From NCBI GenBank assembly GCA_963281255.1, contig OY725488.1, forward strand, positions 9,521,524 to 9,585,523: a DNA stretch of 64,000 bases. The letters are read 5' to 3'. The stretch comes from Aphrocallistes beatrix (Eukaryota > Porifera > Hexactinellida > Sceptrulophora > Aphrocallistidae). Within the stretch, counting starts at the first letter, position 1; each line of letters starts with the position of its first letter. Below are positions 21,465 to 33,720 of the stretch, one piece after another. A model generated the notes under the pieces. That model was not told the DNA's origin and did not search any database. It worked only from the letters and a program-made list of their open reading frames with translations. A program made the position numbers and the translations under genes.

Positions 21465-21785
21465 ATACACACCGTATCAAAGTACTCACTGACTACTGTC
21501 TTAGATAATTATCAGGTTTTATAATGGCATAATGGGTTCACTAGATATTTCAGAACGAGAGTAACTGTCCATACATCTACAAATAACCGGCACGAAAAAA
21601 GTAGTACAGTGTTCTCCGTACCAGCCGTACTGCTGTGTGACACCTGTGGGACTAGACTTGGGACTACACCTCTACTTAACTAAGCAATCATCCAGATACA
21701 TACTAGTACATCTCTGTAGCGTTTTCAAATTCTCTTCACCGTAATTTACTTCAATTAAATTCAATCGCGCCTGATCCCATACAAT
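21465..21785. repeat. Duplicated segment (partner 8,398-8,715)
   Basis: Same order of shared phrases as in the partner ('gtaccagccgtac', 'tctctgtagcgtttt'). Confidence 0.8.
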
Positions 21786-21842
21786 AAATTTATCTGTTCC
21801 AATCAAGCTATAAAAAATTTAAAATGAAAATATTTGAGTGAC

Positions 21843-22213
21843 ACTCAAATCAGAGATATATCTCTATCTCAAGAATTGTTTTACATTTTGCTATTCAATA
21901 CTGAATTTCCAATTCAAGCATTTTCTAGAGAAGGCATTCTGACAAGATGTGATATTAAGAAAGATAGCATTAACTGTGCTTATTGTTTCTGTCTAGATCA
22001 GCAACACAACATCTTAGTAGCAGACAGTGGAGATTCTAAAGTGAAGATATTTTCCAATGAAGGGAAGCTACTCACTCAGTTCGGTGAGGAAGGATCTGAG
22101 AAAGACAGTTTTCTAGTCTTACTGGTATTTCTCTTTTTCATCATGATTGTATCATTACAGCAGATTATAGGAAGAGACGAGACAAACTTCAACTTTTCTA
22201 TCCTATTTATTGA
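21843..22213 (+). pseudogene. Family A 3'-half fragment
   Basis: Homology begins abruptly in the third quarter of the gene (I-R-D-I-S-L-S-Q-E-L-F-Y) and runs to the family stop at 22211-22213. One base is missing near 22,108 ('gagaaagacag' for 'gagaaaggacag'), which shifts the last 35 codons. The 5' join is to a segment resembling family A 5' flank, so an internal deletion removed the coil and first blades. Confidence 0.85.
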
Positions 22214-22496
22214 GCATATTATTCGTTATATCTTATAGTTTACTGTTTTACATCATCTTTTACTATATTGAGCTTCTTATGCACGTATATTTTCTTTGTT
22301 ATAACTTCTGTTTTTCTAATTTCATTTCTTACTACTGATTTCTCTATGGACACTATTGCTAGTTTCTTTTTTAATGTCCTGTCCTCTCAGGGTATAATCC
22401 AATACAAGTTAAATAGGATTCACTTTTCAGAACCGATCTGAATCCGAAATGAATCCCTGACTGGCAATTCAAGAGATTTGTAAAGAGTTTAATTAC

Positions 22497-22803
22497 TTTG
22501 GTCAGTTTGGATCATATCTTGAAAACCACAAGTGCTTGACATTTAAATGAAAAATAGGAAATATACTACTTCCTATTAAGCGACAATACAATTTCGACGT
22601 CTAAATTAAATGGTCTACGAGTTATTAGACAATTTATCATATTGGTCACATTTGGTAATTTGTCGAATATCTCGTAAACCATTGAATTTAGGCGTCGAAA
22701 TTAGATTATCGCTTAATAGGAAGTAGTCTATTCGCTATCAAATGGAATTACATTTGGATGTCTAGCTATCGTGGTTTTCAAGATATAACCCAACTGACCA
22801 AAC
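22497..22803. repeat. Imperfect inverted-repeat element, about 300 bp
   Basis: 'ctacttcctattaagcga' and 'tcgcttaataggaagtag' pair, as do the flanking 'tatcttgaaaaccac' and 'gtggttttcaagata'. The whole segment folds on itself. Its right flank ('catagcaacactggaat') resembles the end of the larger inverted-repeat element at 49,437-50,688. Confidence 0.65.
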
Positions 22804-23579
22804 ACGTTTCCATAGCAACACTGGAATGTAGCAACATTCCATAAAAAATCCAAATTTTTCGTATTAACCCATTCACATCTCAGTTCTAGCCGAAAAACTT
22901 TTAATAAAAACACTTACAAGTGCCCTTAAACGACCCTGAAAATCACCAAATTTGTCACAAATATAACCTATTGCACAACCATATGATGACTAATCTAAAT
23001 TTTAATAACTGATATGAGTACTTTGACACCATATTTATATATGCTGGTAATACATTCCTAAGCTCTATTGTGCTTTGTTAATGATTTAAGGCAGCTCATA
23101 TACTAGTTCAACCATCTTCTAACGCATCTTAGTCGAGTTACTCTGAGGCCTTATATACAGTAGGCTATGCATCAATCTAAATTTTCGTTTACAAGATACT
23201 ATAAAAGGTAGTTGTATTAATTCTAGGCAGAGGAAGGAGGAATTAGATAGGTACTGGAGACAATATTTAATAGATATATAAACAAATGTAAAATGTAAAT
23301 AAATAAATAAAACAAATTTAATACAATTTTAATTTATGATCCTCACAACCAACACAAATAATAATACTTGTATTAAAAGAAAGAAAAAAATTATAGATTT
23401 ATATGTATACCCCCCGAATCCAAGCTAATATGTTCTCAGGGGTTTACAATCTGAGTGAGGTGCTAATCTGGGTGAGGTGTCTCAAGCTTATAATACTATT
23501 CAGTAAATCTCCTAACCTAGAAAATATATGTATATCATGATGCATATTTTTATCAGCTATAAACACTAGTATTATTTAC
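22804..23579. other. Intergenic
   Basis: No supported gene. AT-rich with A-runs near 23,280-23,400. Confidence 0.4.
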
Positions 23580-24427
23580 TTTAACATCTCTTGACTTACT
23601 AACTTCTTATTTCCTAATTCTCTAATAAATTTAAAATCTAAGCTTAACACTTTATTAAAACAATCTGCTACAAACACTTCATTATTATCCACGGTTATAC
23701 CTAATGAATATTAAAGTTCTAACTCTTACATTCTAATTTATAGTTTTGTGTTCTATATTTTAGGACTTTATTCAAATCAGAATCAGTTACAAATAATCAA
23801 TCTTTGTATAGAGCTATGGAGTGAGGATTACTTAACTCTCCCTTAGCAAATTCTCTAATGAACTGGCCCTCCAAACTAACTAACTGAATTCTACTGTTCA
23901 ACTTGTCAGTTATGAATATATTTCCTTTCCCATCTATCGCTACACCATATGGATTATATAGTTCTACTCTACCTTTCCCTCGCTTGCCTATATACATAAT
24001 AGGATGTTCTTTCGTGCAGTATATGGCAGCTACATCTTGTAGAGATACTTCTCTATCTTTTGTAGTAGATCGTGCAGAAGAGATGTGTTGAAGTGAGGAA
24101 GTGGGATAGGAGTTGTTTGTTCAAATTTTTGTTTCCTTTTCTACATCTTTTGAATTTCTTGTTTTGTAGGTCAACTATGAGATTCTGCTCTACTGGTGCA
24201 TCTTCAATCCCTCTGATCAGCTGATTCAGATCCTTGATCTGTTTCTGTCTCGTCTCCTCTTTGCTGAAGTAATTAGAACTCATCTCATACAGCTCTACCA
24301 GCAGCTGGTCTCTCCTCTCTTCCAGTTTTTTAATCAGAGAGTTGAAGGTGGATTTGATGTTGTGTTCTACTCTTGAAAACGCATTGGAATGGAGGGAAGG
24401 CTCACTCTCAGGCAATCTTGAAGCCAT
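23580..24427 (-). pseudogene. Divergent coiled-coil/NHL gene relic
   Basis: Reading on the minus strand from an ATG ending at 24427, it opens M-A-S-R-L-P-E-S and gives about 90 residues of coiled coil (L-E-E-R-R-D-Q-L-L-V-E-L). The frame is lost around 24,130. In another frame, NHL blades follow from about 24,060 to 23,797 (R-G-K-G...L-Y-N-P-Y-G-V-A-I-D, I-F-I-T-D-K-L-N-S-R-I-Q). A TGA interrupts at about 23,797, and more NHL-like sequence (E-V-F-V-A-D-C-F-N-K-V) can be read to about 23,580. It has the same architecture as family A but low similarity. At least two lesions and no C-terminal end. Confidence 0.75.
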
Positions 24428-25734
24428 TGATTGTTCTCTCTGTTTGATTTGTAGTTATTAATAATGAATTATTTACTGAGTGTATATCAGATGAGAAGTG
24501 TGCTGGTGTAATGAACTGATAGTGTGTGTTGTGTCGTAGTTTTAGGGAGAGACTGATTAGAGAATGACTGGTAGGTTTGTGGTTAGTTTCCTTGAAGCAG
24601 GAGAGTGTCACGATTCTGAAAGGATATCTCCATGTGTAACAGCTTTCACACTAAAAAAATACTTTCAATGTTCCTACTTTATACTCTATTAGACTATACA
24701 ATCGAACCTGCTATAACGACCACTCTATATAATGGTCACCTGTCTATAGCGGTTACCAATGAACAGTCCCGTCCGAAATTCCATAATATTGAACCTGTAA
24801 AATTAAATTCCTTTCACTAGAACTGATATAAGAATAAATATTGACAAAATAAATAAATAGTAATAATTAGAAGTGATAAATAAAATAAATTCTGACACAG
24901 CAAAATGAGATATTTAGAAAAATATTCGAATTCTATTAAAAGTCGTTTAAGGAAATAGAGCTAATGAGGCGTTAATGAAAGGTGTAGATTAGGAAATGAA
25001 AAGACGATTATCTCTGTAAATATATAAGTAGGACTCTACCTTCTGAATTCAGTAGAACTCCAATCGGCATTCGAACGATACTATTGGTTGTGTGCACTAA
25101 TTCACCTTGGTTGTTGATAATAAATAAGCATTTTGACCACAATCATAGACAATAAAGTTACCAGATCCATCTACAAGGACGACAGGAAGAGATGTAAAGT
25201 ATTTGGAAATAGAAATGAGAATAGTATTGTGTGTTGATTGAAGTCATGAGTGAAGGAGTGTAGGAAAGTTGACTGTACGTCGGAAAGTGCATAAATGAAT
25301 TCGTTAGTAAGTCTGATGTCATAAAGAAATTCCAGTATTCTGTTTCCAAACACATACCGTAGGTTGTAGTATAGATAAGATATCCCACTTGTACATTCCT
25401 TCTAGCCAAGATATCCTCCAGGTGCTCGGGTTACAAGCTGGATTATAATCAAAGCGATAATGTTATTGGAGACACGTAACTAACTAGTGGTTATGTCTTG
25501 ACAAAGAATTTGCATAAGAACCCAAACTAATTAATTCTAAAATCTCGCCTTTACAAAGTTCATTGAACATCTCATCACAGCTATCTAACTTAGATAAATA
25601 GAGAAGGATACTCCCTCATTATCTTCAAACCTCGGAATACAGTAACACCTAGACTATTCGAGACTTTGCAATCTCACGAAATCTTTCATACTTTTCAAAC
25701 ACGCAACAGGATTTATCGACCAGAGATCAGGAAT
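24428..25734. other. Intergenic with possible transposon end and NHL scrap
   Basis: About 24,700-24,790 ('tcgaacctgctataacgacc') resembles pogo/Tigger-type ends, but no partner end was located. The minus strand of about 25,080-25,190 reads V-D-G-S-G-N-F-I-V-Y-D-C-G-Q-N, a possible lone NHL strand. Neither is firm. Confidence 0.35.
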
Positions 25735-25739
25735 AATTT

Positions 25740-26508
25740 AACTGAATCAAATGTATAAGTAACTGGTAACGAAGACGCGAAGGAAATGTTGAAACTATGC
25801 ATCGATAACAAAATTATAACAAACGGCATGAACGACATATCTGATTTCTCAGCATTGTGAAAAGAAACGATTTAGCTGATAAGGTTCGCCATTATCCACC
25901 CATATTCCAGAAAGGAGGAAATCAATAATGCATTAAGACTTGACACTGATGTCTGTAATGCTGATTTGGAAGTGTGCCTGAAACGTTACATGAAAACACA
26001 CAACAAATATGTAAACGCCGTCCTTGATGAAGGCAGTGTCCCGATCGAATCTGTCTACACATCACTCACTGTGATTAAGGTTAAGCCAGCCGAAAAGGGA
26101 GAGAAAGAGGAGAGCGACATAAATGAAATAGACTTCCTGCGAAATATCCATAACAGTGTTCACCACCACACCGTTGAAGTAGTTGGCTTTGAGTCAATCG
26201 TCACTATTAGTCCGAGTAGCGAGAATCCCATCTGGTGCTTGATCGGCAACCCCGGTAGTAGTAGGAGTTTTCTCTGCGAGAACTTGACCTATTTATACGG
26301 TACCCACTCCCTGGACAATTTCAGCTACGGCCTTTATATTCCTTGTCGTAGCAAAGAGTGGCACAAAATGGAAGAAGCGAGATACGAAGCGGGAAATCCA
26401 GTCAACGAGTTCATATCAGTAGGCCTGTCCATCTACAAGATGGTAATTCGATTTATGAGTGGCATCTTGAGACAGAACGCAGGTCGCATCACGCCTATTC
26501 TCTTTTAA
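25740..26508 (+). pseudogene. NLR-type NACHT domain relic
   Basis: NLRs are cytosolic innate immune sensors whose NACHT domain binds nucleotide. The frame at 25966-26508 gives Y-T-S-L-T-V-I-K, an acidic linker, then W-C-L-I-G-N-P-G-S-S-R-S-F-L-C-E-N-L in the Walker A position. The Walker lysine and its preceding glycine are replaced (S-R for G-K). Then Y-G-L-Y-I-P-C-R follows, as expected for the next NACHT strand. The frame upstream (about 25,790-25,965) continues the protein but holds stops. Walker B and sensor motifs are absent. Truncation, stops and the lost lysine argue for a dead gene. Confidence 0.65.
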
Positions 26509-26540
26509 CATGTAATGCCTAACCACTGTCTCTCTTCGAA

Positions 26541-27105
26541 GTGCCGATGATTTATCAATTGCATTATTTCACTGAACTTGTAGGCTGGACAGAATTCACA
26601 AAATCATTTCTCTCATTGCCCACTCTAATTAGTGAAATGAATTGTGATTCCATTTGTAAACATTTCGCCTATTTTAAAGCGAAGTTTCCGTCTCCTCCCC
26701 ACTTGGATTTCATATTCACTTTGTCACCGAATGAATGGCATTGTTTCATGCGGTCATTGAGATATGTTCATGGTTTTCATATCATATATATTCATTCCGG
26801 TTTTGTTAACCCTACACAGTTCAATTATCTCTTAACTTCACTCTCCTCCTGACATCTCGATCATCTAGCTCTCATTTTAGTTGAGGAAGATTTCGACTTA
26901 TTTTGGTCTGTTCAAATTGATATCGTTACAGCTGTCCAATTGCAATTTCACACCTGATGATATGAGTTGGTCGTACAGAGCTTTAACTGTAATGAAGTCA
27001 CTCGTCTATTCGACACTATATTACACCCCATCACAATACTCTGGAATATTGGTGCTCTGTCACAGTCTTTTTTTAATTCGATTCAATTCCAAACGTATAT
27101 ATTAA
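26541..27105 (+). pseudogene. Possible leucine-rich-repeat tail of the NLR relic
   Basis: Short frames continue after the NACHT relic. One reads L-I-S-L-Q-L-S-N-C-N-F-T-P-D-D-M, which fits an LRR consensus strand plus loop. The rest is unrecognised and broken by stops. Position and orientation fit a NACHT-LRR gene. Confidence 0.4.
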
Positions 27106-27109
27106 AAAT

Positions 27110-27600
27110 CAATGTTATTTGAGGAACTGGGAGGTGCTAGAAATGTGAAATTCGGCACACAAGTAAATAATAATGAGTCTACGAGGGAGTTCGAAGATCT
27201 AAGCGAAATCTTCACACCTCGCTGAGATAGGTGACAAATTGTGCTGACAAATGAAATTCAATTATTCTATACAGTAATACAATACATTGGGATCTAAACA
27301 GTAATCATTTATACATTTACAATGCATACAATTGAAAGGATTATTCGTGGTTTAAGATCAGTAGTTCATGTTAGAACCAATAAGCTAGTATTCTGTTCTT
27401 ATAATGTGATTCATTCGATTTCATTTCACTTTAAAGATTGAATACAGTTATTTTGAATCTATTATTTGATTGTTAAAAGTTATTTTATGATTAAACTGAT
27501 TGATTATAGATTATATTGCTGGATATAGTGATACTTGCTTGAACTAGAATCGTGTATTTGTCAGAGTTATGAATAGAAATATATTAAAATTGTATAAACT
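27110..27600 (+). mobile_element. Degraded Helitron-like segment
   Basis: 'gatctaagcgaaatcttcac' and the following 'gagataggtgacaaa' match the interior of the element at 46411-47172, and the similarity continues with gaps. Neither terminus is preserved. Confidence 0.5.
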
Positions 27601-27662
27601 AATCTCCTCAACATTTTCATATCACATTGGTTAATTTATTCAGTACACTCATTGCTTTTTAT

Positions 27663-27936
27663 CAGTGGCGGCGCCAGGGGGGGGCACGTGCCTTACTAGG
27701 CTTCTATTAGTACTATATCGATAAACAGGTTTCTCTAATTCAATAGTGTACGCCAATATTTTAGTGTAAGAAAATAACATAATATGTATGTGTGTATATA
27801 TATATATATATATGTACTATATACCTATTAGTTCTCATTGGCGGGTAATCTGTACCCAAAAAATGTTGGTGCCCCACTGGAAATGATTTGTGCCCCCAAG
27901 GTGCCCCCCCAGTGGCGCGTCCTGGCTCCGCCTCTG
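27663..27936. mobile_element. hAT-type MITE, 274 bp
   Basis: The ends are cagtggcggcgccagg and, inverted, cagaggcggagccagg. Flanking octamers 'ctttttat' (27655-27662) and 'ttttttat' (27937-27944) match 7/8, the hAT target-duplication length. It is the same family as the element at 37548-37853, in the opposite orientation. A TA microsatellite lies inside. Confidence 0.8.
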
Positions 27937-28860
27937 TTTTTTATACAAATTTTTCATACTGAATTAACCACGTCTTTTCATACTTTCACTAAAATTGAGC
28001 TCAAACAAGTTATCAATGATTAGTACAATCACTACACTGATTTTAAGACAAGTACTTCCAAATCTAACACTTGCAACCAAGCACTAGTATGTCATTGTTC
28101 TTGCTTGTCATCTAAACATGTCTTGCAGTCACATTTGATTATTTGTACAAGAGTATATCAAAAGAGTGCTAAGTCTGTTTTAATCATGTTTGTTTTGTAA
28201 CGAATTGAATAAGAATGTACAGAATAGAATAAAACTGTCAAACTGTTTCAGCAACCTAACGTGTCTCTTGACTGTGTTCAGATCTCTAATAGATCTATCC
28301 CACATTTAGTGTTCTTACAATATCTCTATTCAAGAAAATGGCATCAAATCACTAATTTCATTAAAAAATGCTTTACGTAATTAGCGTACCAAATATTCCA
28401 AAATCTGCTGTTACCGCATGATCCAGTCAAATATTAAACGATCAAAAATTTCAATAAAATCACGTTTTGGCTATTGATCCCGACAGATCTTGTCAATAAA
28501 GACTACATATTTGGATATTTACACAGGCTGATTTTCCAGATTTGAAACAGATCTCCTTATTAAGACCATTTTAAATCTATATGTATGAATACTCAGAAGT
28601 CATTATGGCAATTTTCAATCAATCAACAGATACTTAAAAATATACATCAAATCATTACATACTCTTAGAAGTTTGAGCTACGTTCCTTTAAGAATTTCTG
28701 AAATGCTTCTAAATCATTCTGCGAGATGAATATGAGAATCCGGGTATGATTGGAAATTTTTCTAAATTACCATCTTCAACATCTGAATCATGACTAATCA
28801 TTGCTTCTATCTTCATTCTAACTATACTACTTCTACTGTGCATCAGCACTGTAATACTTC
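27937..28860. other. Intergenic 5' of gene B1
   Basis: AT-rich, no supported gene. Confidence 0.45.
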
Positions 28861-28864
28861 TGTA

Positions 28865-28974
28865 GAAGACTTGATAGTCTCATCTTATAATAGTATCATA
28901 TTTCTATAATTAACTTCTACTCCTCATAAATCAACTAAATAGTCCAACTATTATAATTGAACAGTGAAGAGAGA
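28865..28974 (+). promoter_or_regulatory. Conserved 5' leader of family B genes (B1)
   Basis: The phrases 'tagtctcatctta', 'tatcatatttct', 'cttctactcctc' and 'ttgaacagtgaagagaga' just before the ATG recur in the same order before B2 (40,420-40,531), B3 (52,580-52,679) and B4 (59,788-59,891). Likely promoter plus 5' UTR. Confidence 0.5.
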
Positions 28975-29458
28975 ATGGCAGAAGCAGATCCAGGATCTGG
29001 TCTTGTTAGTATATTCCCTGTGAATGACAAGCTCCAGGCTAGAATGTATGTGTTGAAGGAAGTGATTGAGAGTCAGAAGTTGGAGGTGAGAAAAATTGGA
29101 GGAGAAATGAAAAGTCTCATTGAGGAGAAAGAAAATGAAATTATCAAAGAATTGGATTATATTTGGGATGATACAAATACTAGAGTTGACAGAGAGAAAG
29201 AAGAAGTTCAGAAAAAGATTAAAGAGATTAGAAAGCGTTATCAGGAAATGAATCAACTTTTCGAACAGATGGCTAAAAAATTACCTCCTCTTCCTCAGAT
29301 TTCTGAAGCAGTCGATTCAGTGAAGAGCGAATTGGATATTAGCATTCCTCAGATCAATCTATCTTGGAGAGAGAATGTGCTGAAAGAAAGTATAAATAGA
29401 ATGTGTCGCGTGGAACAAGTGTATAAGGAAGAAGGTACTCCTTTCTCCTCGCAATTGG
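28975..29458 (+). CDS. B1 exon 1: N-terminal module
   Basis: The ATG at 28975 gives MAEADPGSGLVSIFPV, then about 90 residues of coiled coil and a segment with L-D-I-S-I-P...L-S-W-R and I-N-R-M-C-R. It ends in L-G before the donor 'gtatgt' at 29459. It is homologous to residues 1-145 of family A. Confidence 0.75.
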
Positions 29459-29935
29459 GTATGTTTCTACGTTTGATATAATCAAATTTTGTAATTAAGT
29501 ACCCCTTATAGTGTAGAGTGCCCTGTTATTACTTTTTCGCATCTCTTCACATCGGCTCCAAGTATAGGAGATGCCTTATGTCATGATAGGCTCGCAACTT
29601 CCGTACGTTTACTCGCTCGTAGGAATTCAATTGGACCAAATCGCAGTTAATTTAGACCATAAATTCCTTATGTAGTAGAGATTTAACTGTGTCCAAATTC
29701 TGAAAAACTTTCACATTATAGGTGACAAAATGGATGAAACCTTCCCCATCCTCCCCAGTTGAAAGAACTTTGAGTCTTATATTGCGATTTATATTACATT
29801 TTATGAGAAATTCAGGGCAAACGCTTCCAAATCCCCCCGTAGTATACGTAGAACCCCGTATCCATCATGTAAATTTCTAATTTCATTAGTCAACCTTACA
29901 TTCTATGTATAGTATATATTAATTATTTTATGTAG

Positions 29936-30325
29936 ATCAAACCGAGATTGAAATGAGTGAACCGAGTAGGGAGGAGGAAGGGAAAAAGCTTGAGATGATA
30001 CAGGATGAGTGGAGCAGCAGAAACAGAATATTAGAAGAATCAATGAAAACTGCATTTAGCGAGAATGAAATCCTGAAAAGAGAAGTTGATCAATTGGAAG
30101 TCCAACTTCTAGCTGCCCGCACCAAGCAAGCTAGCCCTCAAGTGGAGGAACTGAAGTTGTCACTAATACAAGCCAAGAAGGAGATGGAGGTGTTGAGAAC
30201 AGAGACGAAGGAAAGACTGCAGCAGTCTGAACAACTGGAGAAGGAGAGGAGAGAGCAGGACTTGAAGTTGAAAAAGACGCAGACGGAGATTGAAGGTTAT
30301 AAAAGAGCTCTTTCTAGAAGCAGTG
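29936..30325 (+). CDS. B1 coil cassette exon 1
   Basis: A 390-bp phase 1-1 exon between 'tgtag' and 'gtaagt'. It encodes about 130 residues of highly charged coiled coil (D-E-W-S-S-R-N, then E-N-E-I-L-K-R-E-V-D-Q-L). Homologous to the cassettes of B2-B4. Confidence 0.75.
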
Positions 30326-31313
30326 GTAAGTCTGAAATGTTCTATTCCTGAATTGTTGATAAATGGAAGAGGTTCTCTTTTACAAATAGATTCAAATATT
30401 ACTTAGAAATATTTCAGATTTCCCTTGCTACTGCCAATCCAGGGTTTTAACATTACAGTTGACTTGATTTTATTAACCAATGGAGAATAGATCAAACTCA
30501 ATGCATGTAAATACATCATCATAATTAAAAGCTCCTTAAACTTGAAATCTGATTTGTTGGCATGGAAAAATATCATTTACAATGCATTTTATATAATACA
30601 TAACTACAAGTATATATTATGAAAATGAGATCTTCATAATTCATTGTCAGGTGCGGCTAACTCCGTACCACATAACATTGACATAACATTTTCCAGAAAG
30701 GTCCAGCTTTGTTGTATCATTACAAAACTGTTCTAAATGGAACAATTTATTGTAAGTAATACTACATCTATGCCAAATAGACGAAGAATACATTCCCATT
30801 ATACCACTTTTTAATAGACAATAAACCAGTTTTAAATACTTGAGCGCAGCAGGACCAGTTTTGAATCCCACTGGAAGATGCCAAATATACTGCCATACCA
30901 CCTTTTGAATAGTTGTGTCGCTCCTGATTATCTTTACAATTAAAACTGCAATCATTGTACAATCACATGATAGCATGTCACCTTTTGGCAGTGAATTGCA
31001 TACTCTGATATGATGTTTGTATAGTAATAATGCATATCAAAGGTCAATCGTATCAATCTAACTAAACTTTGAAATGTGTTAGAACTGGTCTTCTCATTAA
31101 CATACACGATCGTGTGTTAAGTAGGCTATGTTTGATCTTATTTATTTTTAACCTATTAATGGGAATCTTAGTGGAAAATAGAAGATAGTAACAGGTATAT
31201 AGCTAACTCATCCTCCTACTGCGTGTCAATTCCTTCACACGAGGATAAGCATTCTCCATTTGAAATAGTCAGCTAATATACTATGTATAAGATTTAATAA
31301 TTATCTTTCGTAG
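30326..31313. other. B1 intron 2
   Basis: Non-coding. Its sequence is homologous to the B2 intron at 42,853-43,694, including 'ccagttttaaatact', so the two genes come from one multi-exon ancestor. No independent gene is supported. Confidence 0.6.
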
Positions 31314-31595
31314 ATCAAACAGAGAATATAATTAATGAACCGACCAGAAACGTAGAAAGAGAGAGAAAACTTGAGATGGAACTGGATGAGTGGAAGAACA
31401 GAAACGGAACATTAGAAGAGTCAATGAAGACTGCATTTAAAGAGAATGAAATCCTGAAAAGAGAAGTCGATCAACTGAAAGTTCAACTTCAAGAGCTCCG
31501 CACCAAGCAAGCCAACACTCAAGAGGTGGAAGCGCTGAAAGAGATGGAGGTGTTGAGAACAAAGACAAAGGAAAGTGCCGCTTCCAATAACAGTG
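31314..31595 (+). CDS. B1 coil cassette exon 2 (internally shortened)
   Basis: A 282-bp phase 1-1 exon. Compared with full cassettes it lacks about 37 codons near its end (the repeated E-K-L-Q-Q-S-E-Q-L-E region) but stays in frame. Confidence 0.65.
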
Positions 31596-31757
31596 GTAAG
31601 TCTGGAAATGTTCTATTCCTTAATCGTTGATTAGTGGAAGAGTTCTCTCTCTAATAAATAGATTTCATATATCACTTATTTTAGTCTTCTCATGATTCAG
31701 CCAATCAGATTCCAGGGATTTAATATGATGGTTGATTATAGTTTTATTAATTAATAG

Positions 31758-32009
31758 GGATTAGACCTAACACAACGTACATGTCCATAGAACAGGAGTA
31801 TGGCGATACGATGAAGGGCTCTACTCAATCTAAGGATGATCAATTTTCCCCTAAAAATCCGCTCCCTCTCAGCACGAAGGCTGACACAACAGAGAGCAAG
31901 AATACACCCATGGCTCAGGATCCATGCATGCTTAAAGATGGAGCTGAGAAAGAGACCCTGGAAGAGAACAGGGATACCATCCCTAAGATTATTCCCAAAG
32001 CCTTCAGAC
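31758..32009 (+). CDS. B1 C-terminal exon, first part
   Basis: It follows an acceptor 'taatag' and reads G-I-R-P-N...E-Q-E-Y-G-D-T-M. It is a hydrophilic linker that ends at P-K-A-F-R, where the transposon enters. Confidence 0.65.
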
Positions 32010-32456
32010 GGGTCCGCACATTTTGATCAAATTTTCAGTAGAACTTTGATCGAATTCTCGGATGTCGAATTTTGATCAAAAAGTCAAAATTGATGAATTT
32101 GATCAAAGTTCTACATTAATTGACTCATGTAGAACTTTGATCAAAACAATGTAGAACTGTGATCAAAATGACAAATGTCGAAATTTGATCAAAGTTCTAC
32201 ATCAACTGGCTCATGTAGAACTGTGATCAAAACGATGTAGAACTTTGATCAAATCGGTAGAACTGTGATCAAATCAGTAGAACTGTGATCAAATCAGTAG
32301 AACTTTGATCAAATCAGTAGAACTGTGATCAAATCAGTAGAACTTTGATCAAATCAGTAGAACTTTGATTTTTTTAATGATTTGTAATCTCGTATGATTA
32401 TTTTCCGTATTTGTTTTCTACTTGTGTGTCCCCATTTAGTTCAGATATTCAGCTTG

Positions 32457-33041
32457 CTAGTGAAATTCAGGTATCAAATGTACAATCTTCCGCAGAACCT
32501 CTTCATAAAGGAATTCAGACTTTTTAGACATTAGAACGTGTATAGCGGGAAAAGCATGATGACCGTCCTGAATGAAAATTGTAAACAACTGATAGAATAA
32601 TTTCGGTACTACATGAAAAGTCCCATCGAAATTTACGGATTGACTATCTTTCAGAGATTCAAACATAAGATCGGACCAAAATATTGCAGCAAAACCTTTT
32701 TGATGAATGATCATTGATCGGGAAAAAATTGAAAAACGGGTTTGAAATAACATGTCTTCAAATTATTCGGGTGTTTTTGGATTGCCGGGTATTTCTAACC
32801 TTCTTCTTTTGAGCATTGTGTTACGTAGATTTTTATAAGTTACTAAAGCACCTGCACCATCCACCGAGGTCACATCATCAAATACCTGTCGGAGGTTCTC
32901 AGTTGACCGTTGAGCAGCAAGTTTAATTTGATTTTTGAGAGCTATGATATCTGAGTGATAAGTCTCTTGTGTATGACAATGAACTTGTTTAGAATAGAAA
33001 GATTGCTTGATAGATCTATCGTCCAGATCCAGAACACTCAA
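32457..33041 (-). pseudogene. MULE transposase fragment
   Basis: Two minus-strand stretches in the same frame, separated by one TAA (about 32,754-32,762), give R-S-T-E-N-L-R-Q-V-F-D-D-V-T, T-M-L-K-R-R-R, then V-N-F-D-G-T-F-H-V-V-P and Q-L-F-T-I-F...H-A-F-P-A-I-H-V-L-M-S-K-K. This matches the MULE transposase core around its first catalytic Asp (D-G-T-F). The N-terminal DNA-binding part and the later catalytic residues are missing, so it is inactive. Confidence 0.75.
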
Positions 33042-33349
33042 TTCCGTTAGTTCGCCAAAGGGTACATCTCAAATAGATGCATTTTTCACTAGACGAAGAA
33101 GCTGTATAGAGATACCCTTGACTTTCGTAGTTCCGAGAGCCTAACTTCTTACCTTCTAAAATCCTATAATTCATTAATTATCCAGATTACAAGTGAAAGA
33201 TCGATAAAATGAAGTAGTTGACAAGATAGAAAAAGATGAAGAATCAAAGGAATTAGACTTAAATACCACTACTTAGGAATTACTGGGCTAAATGGGAACA
33301 CACAAGTAGAAAACAAATGCGGAAAATAATCATACGAGATTACAAATCA

Positions 33350-33720
33350 TTAAAAAAATCAAAGTTTTACTGATTTGATCACAGTTCTACTGATTTGATC
33401 AAAGTTCTACTGATTTGATCAAAGTTCTACTGATTTGATCAAAGTTCTACTGATTTGATCAAAGTTCTACTGATTTGATCACAGTTCTACTGATTTGATC
33501 AAAGTTCTACTGATTTGATCACAGTTCTACTGATTTGATCACAGTTCTACTGATTTGATCACAGTTCTACTGATTTGATCAAAGTTCTACATCGTTTTGA
33601 TCACAGTTCTACTGATTTGATCGCAGTTCTACTGATTTGATCACAGTTCTACTGATTTGATTACAGTTCTACCGATTTGATCAAAGTTCTACATCGTTTT
33701 GATCAAAGTTCTACATCGTT
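33350..33720. repeat. 20-bp tandem array (right arm of the MULE-like element)
   Basis: About 18 units of 'ttctactgatttgatcaaag' with an A/C switch ('aaag' or 'acag'). The left arm near 32,225-32,370 holds the inverse orientation. Confidence 0.9.

Noticed and set aside
25158..25409. Minus-strand 83-codon frame
   Set aside because: No recognisable domain; only a short nearby stretch in another frame recalls an NHL strand.
30647..30976. Overlapping minus-strand frames in the B1 intron
   Set aside because: The paralogous B2 intron near 43,050-43,400 does not keep the frame, so it is not under coding constraint.
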